Source: Argopecten irradians (Eukaryota; Mollusca; Bivalvia; Pectinida; Pectinidae). From it: a stretch of DNA of 64,000 nt. A program made the translations under genes and the position numbers. The notes under the pieces are model-generated. The model did no database searches. It was not told the origin of the DNA and saw nothing but the letters and a program-made list of their open reading frames with translations. Of this stretch, positions 11,659-23,304 are shown piece by piece. The stretch's first letter is position 1; each line of letters opens with the position of its first letter. The stretch lies in NCBI RefSeq assembly GCF_041381155.1, contig NC_091139.1, forward strand, positions 8,680,383 through 8,744,382, read 5' to 3'.

Positions 11659-13490
11659 TCATACTGATGTAATACACCTCTGAAATTGAAGTCCTCTGCT
11701 ATGGGAACAAACCCAAAGTCTTATATGGTACCATTTACTATTACATCAGGCCTAGAACTCTGCAGACTAAATTCTGAGGTATATATTACATCATTCTTGA
11801 TAGTTCAAAAGACTTATGAACATCAATAAAAGTTTGTGGAATGCATTTGATAGTCTCCACCTTGGTTTATATGTACTGTGACGAAGGATTAATTGCTGTT
11901 AGGAAAAATTTTGGGTTTGTAAAAAAAAATCTTTATATTACATAATCACATTTGTGACTTTACTGTCAATCCAGATATATAAACAAATCTTCCCACAGAA
12001 ATCTTCGATATATCTACAACGTCACGACAAATGCTGGTCGTGAGAATCTCCGTTTCATTACTCTCACCAGACGGTAGCTTTCTTATACATTTCTTGGATA
12101 TGATTTTAACAACCTAGAAATTGTTCTTCGTCCATGCAAGGTTACCGATAAATGATACATAAAACAACATCTTCTAAAGCACTTTGTGTCCTTTCCTAAA
12201 CTTCAACACTTAGAACTCTTTGGGCCCAAACTATAGAACTCTTCCCTGTTGGTCCCTTTAAAACCTTTAAAACCTTGGTCAAGGGGAGACAACTCTTAAA
12301 CGCTTTTGGCCCCATACTGGAACCTGATTCATGGAAGGAATATTGCAAACTGCAAAACAAGTGATGACGTAAAAGATGACGAAGATGGAAGGTAAATTTC
12401 TGTGAGACATATAAACCGCAGGCCAAGGAATGTGTATTAGCCGGAGGGCCCCTGGCGACACGTCACAACAAAACGATAAATCATCATGGTAGGACTGTCC
12501 TCCTGACAAACATGGAATATGTTACTAGGGATGTCAATTATTACCTTTACCACAAGACCTCGCAGCCCTGGGCAGGAATGTGTGAGCCGCTAGCTTTGGT
12601 GATGGACCGCTGATAATTACTTGTATTGAATATGTCGTTAACAACATGTAAAAGGGCTGAGCAGGTCAACATATATACAAATCTGTCTGACCATTGTGGT
12701 CAAAGACTGACCAGGTCAACTGGTTATCATATATCAATTACATCGAGGTGTTGCATACTTATAATAAATATTGATAATACTGAGGTGTCTAATACGTAAA
12801 ATACGTAAATATCATTTAAATCGGGTTGTTGATTACTTATAATAATAAAGGATATGTTACATCAAAGTATTTTTATATACATGTACCATCAAATTATCCT
12901 CAATTAAACGTTATATCTAGCATTTCAAACTTATAACATATTTTCAAGTACACAATATTCAATGTCTCATATTTATGATAATTGAAATCTTATAATAAAT
13001 ATCATACTCATTGTTATCTAGAGAAACATATCCATGTTTATAATAATCATAAATGTTGTCCAAAATAATGCAATAAAATTGTAATAAAACTCTGGATGGA
13101 TTTGTGGAACTTCCCTCTACTCAGTAAAAACTCCAACCTTAGTGAATGCTTTCAAAAGTCGCCTAAATGCCTGCTGGCATAAAATTCCGTACAATTTTTT
13201 CCATAGATTTCATAGAAGATGGCACAACCAGATACCATAGAAAAACAAGATGCACATCAATTAGCTAAAGTTATAGTTAACCAGCGGCTTCATATGCAGA
13301 GTCCGTGACTGAAAAGTTCTCACAAATAAATGACTAATTTATCATTATAATGCACTATACAAATTCCTATTCAATGAATACATGGAAGTCTTTGACTTTA
13401 TAATAGAACAGTTTTACTAGGATTTCAAAATGTCCAGATCCTACCTGTAAAGTCTGCATATATATATATATATGAGCTGTACCCTGGTGT
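11659..13490. other. No gene recognised
   Basis: A few bases of the 40-bp satellite resume after the insertion and then stop. The rest is unique AT-rich sequence with a short TA microsatellite near 13461. Minus-strand open frames at 12196-12509 overlap each other and have no domain. Confidence 0.45.
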
Positions 13491-13495
13491 GAGAA

Positions 13496-13910
13496 GTTTG
13501 TTTGTTTGTTTGATTATTTTAACGTCCTATTTAACAGATATGGTCACATAAGGACGGCCTCCCATGTGGTGTGTTGCGTGTATGTTGTGCGAGGTGCGTG
13601 TTTTGGGAGACTGTGGTAAATTCATGTTGTGTCTGTTAGTGTCTTTTTTGTATACTGTGGAAATTTTTGCCTTTTTTTTAGTGCCTTTTTTAGTGCTATA
13701 TCACTGAAGCATGCCGCCGAAGACACCAAGCAACACATCCCACCCGGTCACATTATACTGACAACGGGCAAACCAGTCGTCCCACTCCCCTTTGCTGAGC
13801 GCTAAGCAGCAGCAGAAACTACCATTTTTATAGGCTTTGGTGTGTCTCGGCCAGGGGACATGAGGGGCAGGTCTCTGTATTAATTAGGATGTAGAAATTA
13901 ATATACCAGG
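13496..13910 (+). mobile_element. Long copy of a dispersed bivalve-type repeat
   Basis: It opens with a GTTTGTTTGTTTGATTATTT run, then AACGTCCTATTTAACAG, ACATAAGGACGGCCTCCC and GGGAGACTGTGG. It continues through AAGCATGCCGCCGAAGACAC, CACATTATACTGACAACGGG and a CTCGGCCAGGGGACA block. I recall this ordered string as a common molluscan genomic repeat; that is memory, not a search. It shares its first ~35 bp with the shorter copies elsewhere in the window. No open frame spans it. Confidence 0.6.
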
Positions 13911-13959
13911 AAAGGAAGTTTGGTTTCTATGTCCTTTTAACAACCAAGGTCAGGTTTTG

Positions 13960-14275
13960 GTGATGGAAGAAAGATGGGAGTACCCAGTGAAAACCCATCA
14001 AACTACTGTATTATGTGTTCCACCTGGTCACTACCCCTTGCTTGTTTATATATTTCAATTTTTGAGACCTAAAGTTAAAGAACTAGTAGTGAAAAATTTG
14101 TACTGCTTCACCGCTTGACCACAACAAACGACCTTGCCACTTTTATAGTTCTAGCTAAACACCAGTCTCTAGAAATATTCAAACTGACGCTTTTTCTTTA
14201 TTATTTTTGCGTCCTTACATGACCCTGGCTGTTAATAGGACGTAAAACTAAACAAACCAAACTATAATTGTTCAA
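13960..14275. repeat. Further fragments of the same repeat family
   Basis: GGGAGTACCCAGTGAAAACCC near 13977 is the reverse complement of the family core. At 14205-14270 the tail ATGACCCTGGCTGTTAATAG followed by GACGTAAAACTAAACAAACC lies in the opposite orientation to the 13.5-kb copy. Two partial insertions, or one rearranged copy, are possible. Confidence 0.55.
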
Positions 14276-14279
14276 ACTA

Positions 14280-15710
14280 GGGGCATAGATCTGAGAAATT
14301 CTGATTAATAGCTTAGGGTTGGGCGGCCAGTCTAGATTTTAGCCAGAGTTCCTAAATTAGTAGCAGAGGTATTAATATTTTAAGTACATGTAAATTATGA
14401 CCTCTGTCACCAATCACATTATTTCATCTGAAAACAACATGTTACTAGACCAAAAGGATCACAGTCTTGTCTCTAAGATAGATAATCCCTCATTTAATCT
14501 CTAGAATTACAAGATCTTTTGAATGTATATGCATGGCATATTCAAATTTTATTTAATAAGTATGCATGTTTGAAAAAAAAAGAAAAGAAAAAGATGATTA
14601 TATAGCGAAATACCTGAGCATGAAAATAGTTATAACGTGTGTCAGAGTACCAGATAATTCGTAATATATTGATGTTCGTAACGCCAGTCGTATGATCGTG
14701 ACCACAATCTCCTCAGGCTGAAGTGCTCAATATCGTCACTAAATGATAGGTAAATATAAAAACATGGTGTATATATATGGTACCTTATATACTTACATCA
14801 AATTCTTTCATGTAAAAAACAAACATCCGCTTTAATCAAAATTACAAATATGCATTAGTCCATCATATTAGGACTGAACTGAAATAAATGTAGGTTTAAA
14901 TTGTCAAGCGCGACTGGTCGTTATCAATTGCCGTAATCCATTCGTCTCACTCACAGAGCGTGTTATTCTCTAAGTCTATCATCGATAATAAAACTTTCAT
15001 GAATAAGTAGGTTTCTATTTTTACCTGTTGCCCTTAATTTACTGTATTTATATGGATTATACGTTAATTCAGGTATCATTTTATCATTATGTGAGATTTA
15101 ATTTAAAACTGAATTAAATTGAAATTTCTCAAAAACAGTGAGAATGTTGTTCAAACTATTACACCTGAATCTAGTTTAAAACATACTACCTAAAGAAGAT
15201 ATAAATGTTTTAGTTATATCTCTAATGTAGAATTCAAATTTTATGGCCATGCCATAATATTGTAAGACAAAGTAGTTTTGTCTATAATCAATATATTGTG
15301 ACATTATTGACTCTGTAGACAGAAACGTTATATCTGAGTCTGATTTCTACTGTTTTATATAGAGACAAATCTTAAAGTTTTATTTATAATTCCAGTAATA
15401 AAAGTTATGCGAGAAACAGAATCTTACACTTGTAGCTATGTGATATTAATATTTATCAAACTAGTTAAATAATCTGAAGTGCGACTCGCTTAAAGGTTCA
15501 CTCGTGGCATATCAAATTAGTGAATTGGTTTTATAAATTTCATATTACATATATATAGCTAGCCACTCATGTACAATATCTTCTAATTATGCAACCTCAG
15601 TTACGAGAATGGAAGGGAATTTTATAAGTATTACACCTATTAACCTTCACCTTACTAATTACTTCCCTGTCGATTGTACACAAGTAAATATAGAATGGTA
15701 ATTGTTTTTC
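14280..15710. other. No gene recognised
   Basis: AT-rich unique sequence with no supported exon, tRNA or repeat beyond short A/T runs. Confidence 0.5.
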
Positions 15711-15724
15711 ATGGCGATGATCAA

Positions 15725-15960
15725 GCATGGTTAATTACAGTATGCCAAGGGAGGTAACTACCCATTTACTGGGGGAATGTGTAAGATATAGCCTTAAGTT
15801 TGTTTACTACAGTATGTCAAGGGAGGTAACTACCAATGAACTGGGGAACCGAATGTGTTAGATATAGCCTTAAGTTTGTTTACTACATTATGTCAAGGGA
15901 GGTAACTACCAATAAACTGGGAAATGTGCAAGATATAGCCTTAAGTTTGTTTTCTAGTAA
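15725..15960 (+). repeat. Three tandem ~72-bp units with GGGAGGTAACTACC
   Basis: Each unit contains a TACAGTATGCCAAGGGAGG-type start, GTAACTACC, an AA.TGGGG..TGTG word and AGATATAGCCTTAAGTTTG. Units differ by several substitutions and small indels. The GGGAGGTAACT core is also found singly in many other places in this window. Confidence 0.75.
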
Positions 15961-17045
15961 TTAGCAACCTTTACATTGGTTACAGAGTCTATACTATTAT
16001 TGTCTTAAACAGTAAGCTCTGTACTAAAACCATTTATTTGTTCATTGGTGTCTACTATCTGTCTACAGGTAAATGTAAAGCAAAATATTCTGTTTAATTT
16101 ATGTTCATCACAGATGAGCAGATGCTTTGCATTAATGATGTTGTAAGAAAGATTTCATAAATAAGAAGCTTCTATATTTTCACCAATACCTGCTGACTTT
16201 TAAAATGTCAAATGCTCAGAAATAAAGGTCCCAGATTTACAGAAATAAAGGGACGAGTTTTAAAGAAATAAAGGGCCCAGTTTTACAGATATTGACCTAA
16301 CAATTGGTTAATGGCTTTGAATGTGACAATCTGTCCGAATTATGTAGAAAATGCGAGCTGTCAATGGAGGCCGAGCCCGATCATCAAATTAGAGCCTTCA
16401 ACTTAAAGGAACGATCCAACAACAAAGATTCCCCAATTAGACAGAAAAGTGATTCAGCCACACCTGGTTATAATAGCCAACATATTTCTACAATTCTACA
16501 AAAGGGAGACAAATTTTATAATAGGGACCAGATACAATGTTTCTGTTGCTATAAATAGCCAGGGATGACCCCCTAATATCATTGAGGAACGGTAGATATT
16601 CACAATACAACTGTCAGATCACTTGGGAAGCCTTTTATCAAATTACATTGTCTGGTTCAGAGGAGCAGATCAGAGAAGCGAAAACATTGTGACTACAGAT
16701 ATGCCGGAATTTAACCAGCTGTTGCGTTCCCACCTCCTCTGACACGGAACTCTCCATTAATTATCACCAACACATCCCGTATAGAGGAAACTAGTCATAT
16801 ACATTAAACGTTAAAATTCAATAATCCCTTCTCAAATTACATTAGAACATGTGTACGGCATAACAAAAGAACAACAAATGGATTACATCAAAAAACTATA
16901 AATATCTGACAGTTAATGAATGAAAAAAACCCCAATAAAATCCAAACACGTTTCACATGTGTTGAAAAATGCACCAGCTTGTGGGATGAGAACCCTGTAT
17001 ATTAATATAACCAGAACTACCAGCTACTGAAAGGTACTGTCAGTG
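15961..17045. other. No gene recognised; small 31-bp repeat at 16215-16290
   Basis: Three imperfect copies of an AAATAAAGG...CCAG.TTTACAG unit lie near 16215-16290. An 84-codon open frame at 16304-16558 has no domain or splice context. The rest shows nothing. Confidence 0.45.
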
Positions 17046-17049
17046 GTCA

Positions 17050-17886
17050 AGGTATAACCTCTATCAGACATTATGTTTAATTTGACTGTAGATATAGTCA
17101 TTTGACAGTAGATATGATCATTTGACAGTAGATATAGTTACTTGACTGTAGATATAGTCATTTGACAGTAGATATGATCATTTGACAGTAGATATAGCCA
17201 TTTGACAGTAGAAATAGTCATTTGACTGTAGATATAGTCATTTGACAGTAGATATTGTCATTTGACTACAGATATAGTCATTTGACAGTAGATATAGCCA
17301 TTTGACAGTAGATATAGTCATTAAATGACAGTAGATATAGTCATTTGACTGTAGATATAGTCATTTGACAGTAGATATAGTCATTTGACAGTGGAAATAG
17401 CCATTTGACAGTAGAAATAGTCATTTGACTGTAGATATAGTCATTTGACAGTAGATATAGTCATTTGACAGTAGATATAGTCATTTGACAGTAGATATAG
17501 TCATTTGACAGTAGATATAGTCATTAAATGACAGTAGATATAGTCATTTGACTGTAGATATATAGTCATTTGACAGTAGATATAGCCATTTGACAGAAGA
17601 TATAGTCATTTGACTGTAGATATAGTCATTTGACAGTATATATAGTCATTTGACAGTAGATATGATTATTTGACAGTAGATATGATTATTTGACAGTAGA
17701 TATAGCCATTTGACAGTATATATAGTCATTTGACAGTAGATATGATTATTTGACAGTAGATATAGCCATTTGACAGTATATATAGTCATTTGACAGTAGA
17801 TATGATTATTTGACAGTAGATATAGCCATTTGACAGTATATATAGTCATTTGACTGTAGATATAGTCATTTGACAGTAGATAAAGT
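17050..17886. repeat. 20-bp satellite array with a 60-bp higher-order part
   Basis: About 41 copies of a 20-bp unit, ATTTGACAGTAGATATAGTC with variants (GACTGTA, GATATGATC, GAAATAG). From about 17637 to 17850 the order of variants (TATATAGTC, TATGATTAT, TATAGCC) repeats as a 60-bp block four times. The recurrent minus-strand open frame here (period-20 peptide) is a by-product of the repeat. Confidence 0.95.
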
Positions 17887-17889
17887 CAT

Positions 17890-19740
17890 AAGTATGCATT
17901 AATACACATAGACATTTTCAAAATACACCTCAATTGATATAAAAATTTCACAGAAAAAAAGTTTGATGAAAAGTCCTTTAATAATGTAGGTCTGTGGAGA
18001 GTTTGTCATTGATATCTTTTCCTGGAGATACAAGCGTACATTTTACAATAGGAAAATATAATTTCCATTATTTCCATACCATCTGCAGAAACACCGCTTT
18101 TCAATAATGGTACCAGTGTGTATTGGTAGGCATGACCTCTTCAACTCTCTCTTCCTACCAAAACAAGAGTTTTTTAGGTGTTGACCATCCCTGAACAAAC
18201 ATAGTTCAGAATGTATTTAAATGATAACAATGGTCATAACAATGGTCATCCATTTGGTAACAAAAGCATTGACATGGCCATAACTGTGGTATTGTTTTGT
18301 ATCAAGAGCAAAACAACTTCACTTTTTTGTGTTTAAAAGATGATGTACTCTGGGCGGTCATTATAGATATAGTGATTCGAATACTAGTTCACTTGCATAC
18401 TGAGCTAAAACAGGACCAAGAATTTCAAAGACAGTTAAATGCTTATATATCGAACATAGTTATTTCATAATGAAGTACGGGTTTGTGATGAGTGTGTGTA
18501 CACAAGTTAATATAACATAAATTTTCAGAAATATTACAGCACTCGTGTCTATTCTATCTAACCATACTTTTGGTGTTAGATCAAGCTTGGAAACTTGGAG
18601 AGACTTTTATAAACATTCTGATGTCCAGTACAGACATGAACATTACTTATTGATTGGACAGTCACAACAGAATACCCCCGCAGTAAATACATCCCCAGGA
18701 CAACAGAAGAGGACTACATATGCTGGGCCACTGGCCACGGAATGTAAACAACATGGAGTAGCAGCAGGGGTCGTTATACAGGGTGATTTAAGGTCAGTGG
18801 TGAGGTCGTCTCAGGCCAAGGGCACCAGAGATCAATGACAGGAACTAGATCAATATTTTGGTGGTCTATTTATAGAATCCAGATCTACATCACATGTCTT
18901 ACTTCCACATACAGGTGGTTACGATAGATGGGCAGATCATTTTGTTATATGGGGTAGAAGTTATACCAATTGTAAGGCACAAAGCAATAGAGGATGTAGG
19001 GGATGTAAGGTCAGTTAAGAATATAGAATACCGATGGGCACAAGAATGAGGCATTTGAAAATGTTTGCATTGATGGACTGGGCAAAAAGGGATGAAAGAG
19101 GAAGGTGGGTTAAGATGGGGGATAAGGGCATTGAGAGATATATGACAAACATCCAAATATTATCTAAATGGTGGATTTATTAATTGATCATGAAGTGATC
19201 TGTTGGTGTTATACCTGTCTAACGACAGTGTGGTCTGGGGCCTTAACCTCACAGCAGTAAATGTTTACCACATGCTGATAGCCAACAACAAACAAATGAC
19301 ATAGTTACCTCCCTTGGACCCCCATATCGGCCACTTCCAACACATACCTATCATCACACAGCACACATTTTATCTGTGGAATGGACAATAAACATTGCTG
19401 CTTCTAATCAACACATGAAAAGGCAAATTACCAAATTCTGTTTGATATAAAGGGAGCTAACTCCAGGCCACTGATCTACATTACCGTTTAAACGGTCCGA
19501 GACTAATGACCTTGCCAACGATAAGAAATATCTCAGGAATAGCTCAAGTTGGACAAAAGTGTCCCCGATAGTACAAGAGTTTATCAGAAATTGACAGACT
19601 AGCTCTCCCTTTTACCTTAAAAGCAATTAATTTTGCACTCAAATGACCTTTCACTTTATAGTTCAAGGTCAAACTATAATTATATAATTTGGGATCACTC
19701 ACAAGTTCAAGGACATGGACACAAAACACACCAATTCACA
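17890..19740. other. No gene recognised
   Basis: A 97-codon open frame at 18545-18838 on the plus strand is the longest here and shows no motif I recognise. The surrounding sequence has no convincing paired splice signals. A GTTACCTCCCTTGG motif lies at about 19306. Confidence 0.4.
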
Positions 19741-19764
19741 TATTTGTCTGTAGGATCAGAGAAA

Positions 19765-19845
19765 TGATTACCAGACCAAGGACTGAACCAAGGACCCCCG
19801 AACATTAGCCAGATCAATGCTCTACCGACTGAGCTACCTAGAATT
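19765..19845 (-). mobile_element. Degenerate tRNA-like SINE head
   Basis: On the minus strand TAGCTCAGTCGGTAGAGCAT is a good A box, followed by a weak B box (GGTTCAGTCC). It resembles the two copies at 6.85 and 7.1 kb, including the GGCTAATGTTCGG.GGTCC block, so it is a third, older member. Confidence 0.6.
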
Positions 19846-19859
19846 TAAGAGATTGACTA

Positions 19860-22340
19860 TATCAAAAACCTTTACACTTCATGGGATCCATACTACAGTA
19901 CTTAAGTTAAAGTAACGTTTTCATCATTGTCAAACTTGGGTGAATAAATAACACACTTGGCTAACCCAAAAGTATTTTCAAGGAATATCTAGAACGTTTA
20001 CTAGGAGTTATTGCCCAAATCAGCTTACAGATACTACTGAGTTATGGCCTTGACATAAAAAAAACCATGAAAAATGCACTAGAAATATAAACTAATACTT
20101 TATGAATTTGTTTCTCTTCATTAACAAGGCACACCTTTCAGCTGACCACATCAATGGGGGCATCTACATTAGCTGTGGCATCACATGACAGTCACATGAC
20201 AGGAACCACACAAGGTCAGCTATACAGGTCACGGATTACAGCAAATTTTTGTTCCTGTGACAGACTCCTCGCTCGTAAAATCTCACATCACCAGGTGAAT
20301 AATTCAACAGTGTTGTAGACCTGGAACAATCCCCTCATAAATTGTTTTTGCTTCACATTTTAGCAGGCAGTTCAAGTTAAGTTTACATATCAAATCTCCA
20401 TAATAACTATAACGTGTCATAACCGTTCAGCGTGGACCATAAAAAGTGGAAATATGATCGAGAGCCATTTGTTAGAAACTTGTGTGGTTTTATCACTTTC
20501 TGCACTAGGTTAATCCTATAGAATACACATTACCTATAGGTTTTATGTTATCATGATTTAAGCATGTCCTTTGCTCCCCCAGTAACCCTGCCCCTGTCGC
20601 ACAAAACACCGCCATTCTTTCTCTCCACCCTGAACAATCAACTGTATTGTTCTGCCAGCAAGGATCAAGTTTATTATAATATGTTATATTTGTTTTCTGA
20701 CAAAAAAAGCACTTGACATACAAAATGCCTCGTAAAAATTTCTGTCAACTATTTTCGTAATGTTCCTTTTTCACATTAAGACAATTTACAGGATACAGTA
20801 AAACATGTCATAGCAACCACCTCTGTATAAAGAGCACCTGTTTTATTGGGGACAATTTGGGGTCCTCAAGCACATTAATAGTTAGACCATTAAGATCATT
20901 TTACTTCAACCTTTTGGTGGTCTATAAGAACAAGTTTTACTGTGTTATGTTGGTATACATATCAGTTGACAAATTTCTGATTAAAGCTCAATAATTAATA
21001 AAATAGTTTTTTCAATGTACGCCAATACATGTCACAATATATAGAAATTAGTAGACAACTTGTCATATATGATGTCATGTTCTTGAATAATAAATGTTAT
21101 TCACATTCTGTGTTAATAACTTAATATTAAGCCTAAGGCTATAGGCTTCACACATTACACACATAGCCCTTTTCCAGCAAGTCAGAACTTTTTTACTTTA
21201 AATACCTACCTACAACCATGGTGGAAGGGAGGCAACTCAATTATTTTTATTTGCCGAACTGTTGTAAAATCTAGACAAACACGTGTTATTAAATAATTTA
21301 CGGATGTAAAGGATGTAAAATGTGGAGTAGTTCGGATTTATTATTATTAGCATAAATATAAACACTATTTTGTAAAAATGGAAGCGAAATCCCACAAATA
21401 ATCTTACGAATAGGAAATAACATCATGCATGTCCACTGGAAACTTAGCCTTCGAGTTCCAAAGCTAGGATATAGAAAGATGTACATTGAAGATTATGACA
21501 TTTTCTATGTTTTTTGATACTTACAACACGCGTCCCGATCCGTACGTAAACAGCAGACAGAATATACTTGTGATGTGTAACTGTGAACATGTGCGCTTTC
21601 ATCTTGGTCATTATTGTCCAAGGGGGGATAACTCGATGAAGAAATGTTGGTGAAAAATTAATGATTTTGTTTGTGTTATATTTCGTTATAGCTTTAAATG
21701 CTTTTGCAAGCGTCATAATCTTAGACTAGACTTTTTGCATGAATACATATTTTTTACAAAGGTTAAGTAACTTTAAGTATCAGTAGTTAACTATTAATTG
21801 ATTAATTAAAATCCCACTTTAAATTTTCCGAAACAAAAAATAAGTTTCTCAAAAAAATGAAAATTTATATCAATGGCCTAAAAATAAAGTTACAAAAACA
21901 ATAAAATGTAAGACTCCTTGTGTAATCTATGGTAACAGTGAAGATTTGTTTCACTGTTTTGCAGTGATAGTAAACGTGCAGTAATATTAGGATGATGGAC
22001 TCTCTCATTACGAAAATTAACATTTAATTTATTTCAGAAGGTGATGATAAGTGTAATATTACTTAGCTTAGAACTTTTTAGATTCTACAAAATTGTTAAT
22101 CTTATTTTATATCATGATTTTAAAGATGCTCCACATCGCCGACAGAGCACAACACATACATTGTACTCATAATTTTAACAATAATTGGTGTTTTATCGTG
22201 TATATGTGTATGATTAACACAAATTATAATATAAAATGATTTATTTTGCATTTGGTGAATGTATAAACAGTACCTCATTCCATATAGGACATAGTGCCAG
22301 GGAAATTTTTCAGAATGCAGTTAATCATTTTTAATGTTTT
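19860..22340. other. No gene recognised
   Basis: AT-rich sequence. Open frames of 60-90 codons on the minus strand near 20.5 and 21.4-21.7 kb lack domains. One GGGAGGCAACTCAA motif lies at 21227. Confidence 0.45.
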
Positions 22341-22344
22341 TATC

Positions 22345-22637
22345 TTATCAGAAGCTCAAACTTTTCAATGGTGGTAATGGTGTATAGTAAGTATTTTTTG
22401 TAAATGAAGAAAAATAATAAATCGTCTGCTCCTGTGTTTTGAAGAGAAAAAATACCATTTGTCAGCGGTGGAGCATCTCTGAAAATTAAAAGCTGTTTTG
22501 GAAAAGTATTGGGTCTTACATCGTCGGAGACCCTCGGGTAATCGCATTACACTACGCTACACTCATCACACACCCGGTGATAAGTGTAGTGTTGTGTAGT
22601 GCGATCACCCGTGGGTCTCTGACGATGTGGGTCCTAA
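22345..22637. mobile_element. Dispersed element with a 130-bp fold-back end
   Basis: Positions 22350-22480 match the repeat at 331-475. They lead into an inverted repeat: GGGTCTTACATCGTCGGAGA at 22510 is mirrored by a right arm that ends GGGTCTCTGACGATGTGGGTCC at 22615-22636. The arms pair for about 60 bp with few mismatches around a short loop near CACACCCGG. The element is noncoding and would form a stable stem in single-stranded DNA or RNA. Confidence 0.7.
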
Positions 22638-22869
22638 GGAACAATAAATTACATCTTCTAAAACTTATCATTAATTTACTTGATAAAATTGAGAGTTTGC
22701 AATTTTATATTTGTTAGGGACGGCATGAAATATGTTTGCCAAAAATGAAAATTAAGTGCAAATAGCTAATGAAATGTTATATGTAATAGTCTGTGTCTCG
22801 ATCAGCAGAAATCAATCAACACATTACTTTTTTTTTTGTATAGTACTGCATAGTTTTGACTCCATGCTA

Positions 22870-23300
22870 TTTGGCAATTTTGTGAGCTTGAAATGCTCTG
22901 AGCTATGTGGTGAGCTTTGAGCTCCTATTTCTGTGTTACCTGGTGAGCTCTGAGGTAAAGATATGAGCTCCTATTTCTGTGTTACCTGGTGAGCTCTGAG
23001 TCAGAGATATCGGCTCCTATTTCCGTGTTACCTGGTTAGCTGTGAATCTGAGTAATGTGGTGAGTTCTGATTATGTACATGTACTATGTGGTGAGGTTTA
23101 TCATATATGAGCTCAAAGTTGGTGAGCTCCATGCAGGTCTACGCTAAATAGTGAGCTCAACACAGATCTGTATTATTCTGGAAAGCTCTAGCTGAGTTAT
23201 TTGGTGAGTCTGTTCCATCTGATGAGTTCCATGTAAGGGGTAATGAGGTTCACTAGTAAGCATTTTCGTCATGCTCAAGATCACCGTAATCTGGTGAGCT
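22870..23300. repeat. Degenerate GGTGAGCTC-rich repeat
   Basis: Three ~60-bp units at about 22915-23040 share GAGCTCCTATTTCTGTGTTAC followed by CTGGTGAGCTCTGAG. Single GGTGAGCTC or TGAGCTC words continue to 23300. It looks like an old minisatellite with decayed edges. Confidence 0.65.
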
Positions 23301-23304
23301 CAGA

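Noticed and set aside
18545..18838. 97-codon plus-strand frame
   Set aside because: No recognisable motif and no matching acceptor or donor; left as unsupported.
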